Below are positions 63,932 to 64,000 of a stretch of 64,000 bases of DNA, in pieces (the stretch's first letter is position 1; each line of letters starts with the position of its first letter). The stretch lies in NCBI GenBank assembly GCA_900637705.1, contig LR134390.1, forward strand, positions 3,224,001-3,288,000. Direction: 5' to 3'. Below the pieces are notes generated by a model. The model worked only from the letters and a program-made list of their open reading frames with translations. It was not told where the DNA came from and did not search any database. The translations under genes were made by a program, and so were the position numbers. The stretch comes from Fusobacterium varium. Lineage in GTDB: Bacteria > Fusobacteriota > Fusobacteriia > Fusobacteriales > Fusobacteriaceae.

Positions 63932-64000
63932 ATGAGAAAATATAGTTTTAAAGAACTTGGACTTGAAAATACAAGAGATATGTTTAAAAGAGCTAATGAA
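63932..64000 (+). CDS. Start of a probable class II fructose/tagatose-bisphosphate aldolase (partial)
   Basis: The 23 residues visible before the window edge begin MRKYSFKELGLENTRDMF and end KRANE. This matches the opening I recall for class II fructose-bisphosphate aldolases of the spirochaete/fusobacterial type (YKELGLxNTxEMF). It starts 3 bases after the PfkB stop codon, so it belongs to the same operon. The catalytic part is outside the window. Confidence 0.55.
   Translation, partial: MRKYSFKELGLENTRDMFKRANE

Overview
The window reads as chromosomal DNA of a Fusobacterium, probably of the varium/ulcerans/mortiferum group. The evidence is very low G+C outside the rRNA genes, a fusobacterial-looking 16S sequence, an LPS-type GT9 glycosyltransferase (Gram-negative envelope) alongside Firmicute-like gene order, a Na+-type membrane pyrophosphatase, and a TRAP-based sialic acid locus. 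The genus call rests on recognising these features, not on a search.

Layout. 1-12 kb is accessory: an M20 amidohydrolase, a GT9 glycosyltransferase, a two-component system, a siroheme nitrite/sulfite reductase, an exported PQQ-type sugar dehydrogenase, a DUF4846 protein, an exported flavodoxin-fold oxidoreductase behind a structured leader, and an exported beta-sandwich protein. 12-18 kb holds a DUF1694 protein, murA, rlmB, a SigH-like sigma factor and leuS. About 1.6 kb without intact genes follows (18.1-19.7 kb), then a 16S-23S-5S operon. 24.5-36 kb is the information-processing core: rpmG, tRNA-Trp, secE, nusG, rplK, rplA, rplJ, rplL, rpoB, rpoC, with ribosomal-protein leader structures. 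36-41 kb holds yicC, a RemA-like gene, gmk, rpoZ, apbE, a membrane pyrophosphatase and a phosphoribosyltransferase.

42-51.5 kb is a complete sialic acid utilisation locus: mutarotase (nanM-like), LacI-type regulator, TRAP transporter siaP/siaT, AXE1-type acetylesterase, nanK, YhcH/NanQ, nanA and nanE. Three promoters (before nanM, the regulator and yhcH) share one design: TTGACA, 17 bp, a -10 box, exactly 8 bp, then a 14-bp near-palindrome. This is very likely a LacI-type operator controlling the locus.

51.8-64 kb holds a GGDEF-EAL protein with a degenerate GGDEF motif, then a sugar-acid module (split UxaA-type dehydratase plus KdgT permease). That module lies divergent from a PrpR/NtrC-type activator and carries a near-consensus sigma-54 promoter. 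Last is a PTS locus: PRD regulator, EIIA, EIIB, UlaA-type EIIC, PfkB kinase and the start of a probable class II aldolase.

A striking global feature is about a dozen single-base frameshifts. All have the same sign (one base missing) and nearly all lie in A or T runs. Restoring one base rebuilds a full-length family member each time. Sequencing undercalls are the simplest explanation, so the 'broken' genes are described here by their restored reading frames. No CRISPR array, prophage or intact insertion sequence was seen.
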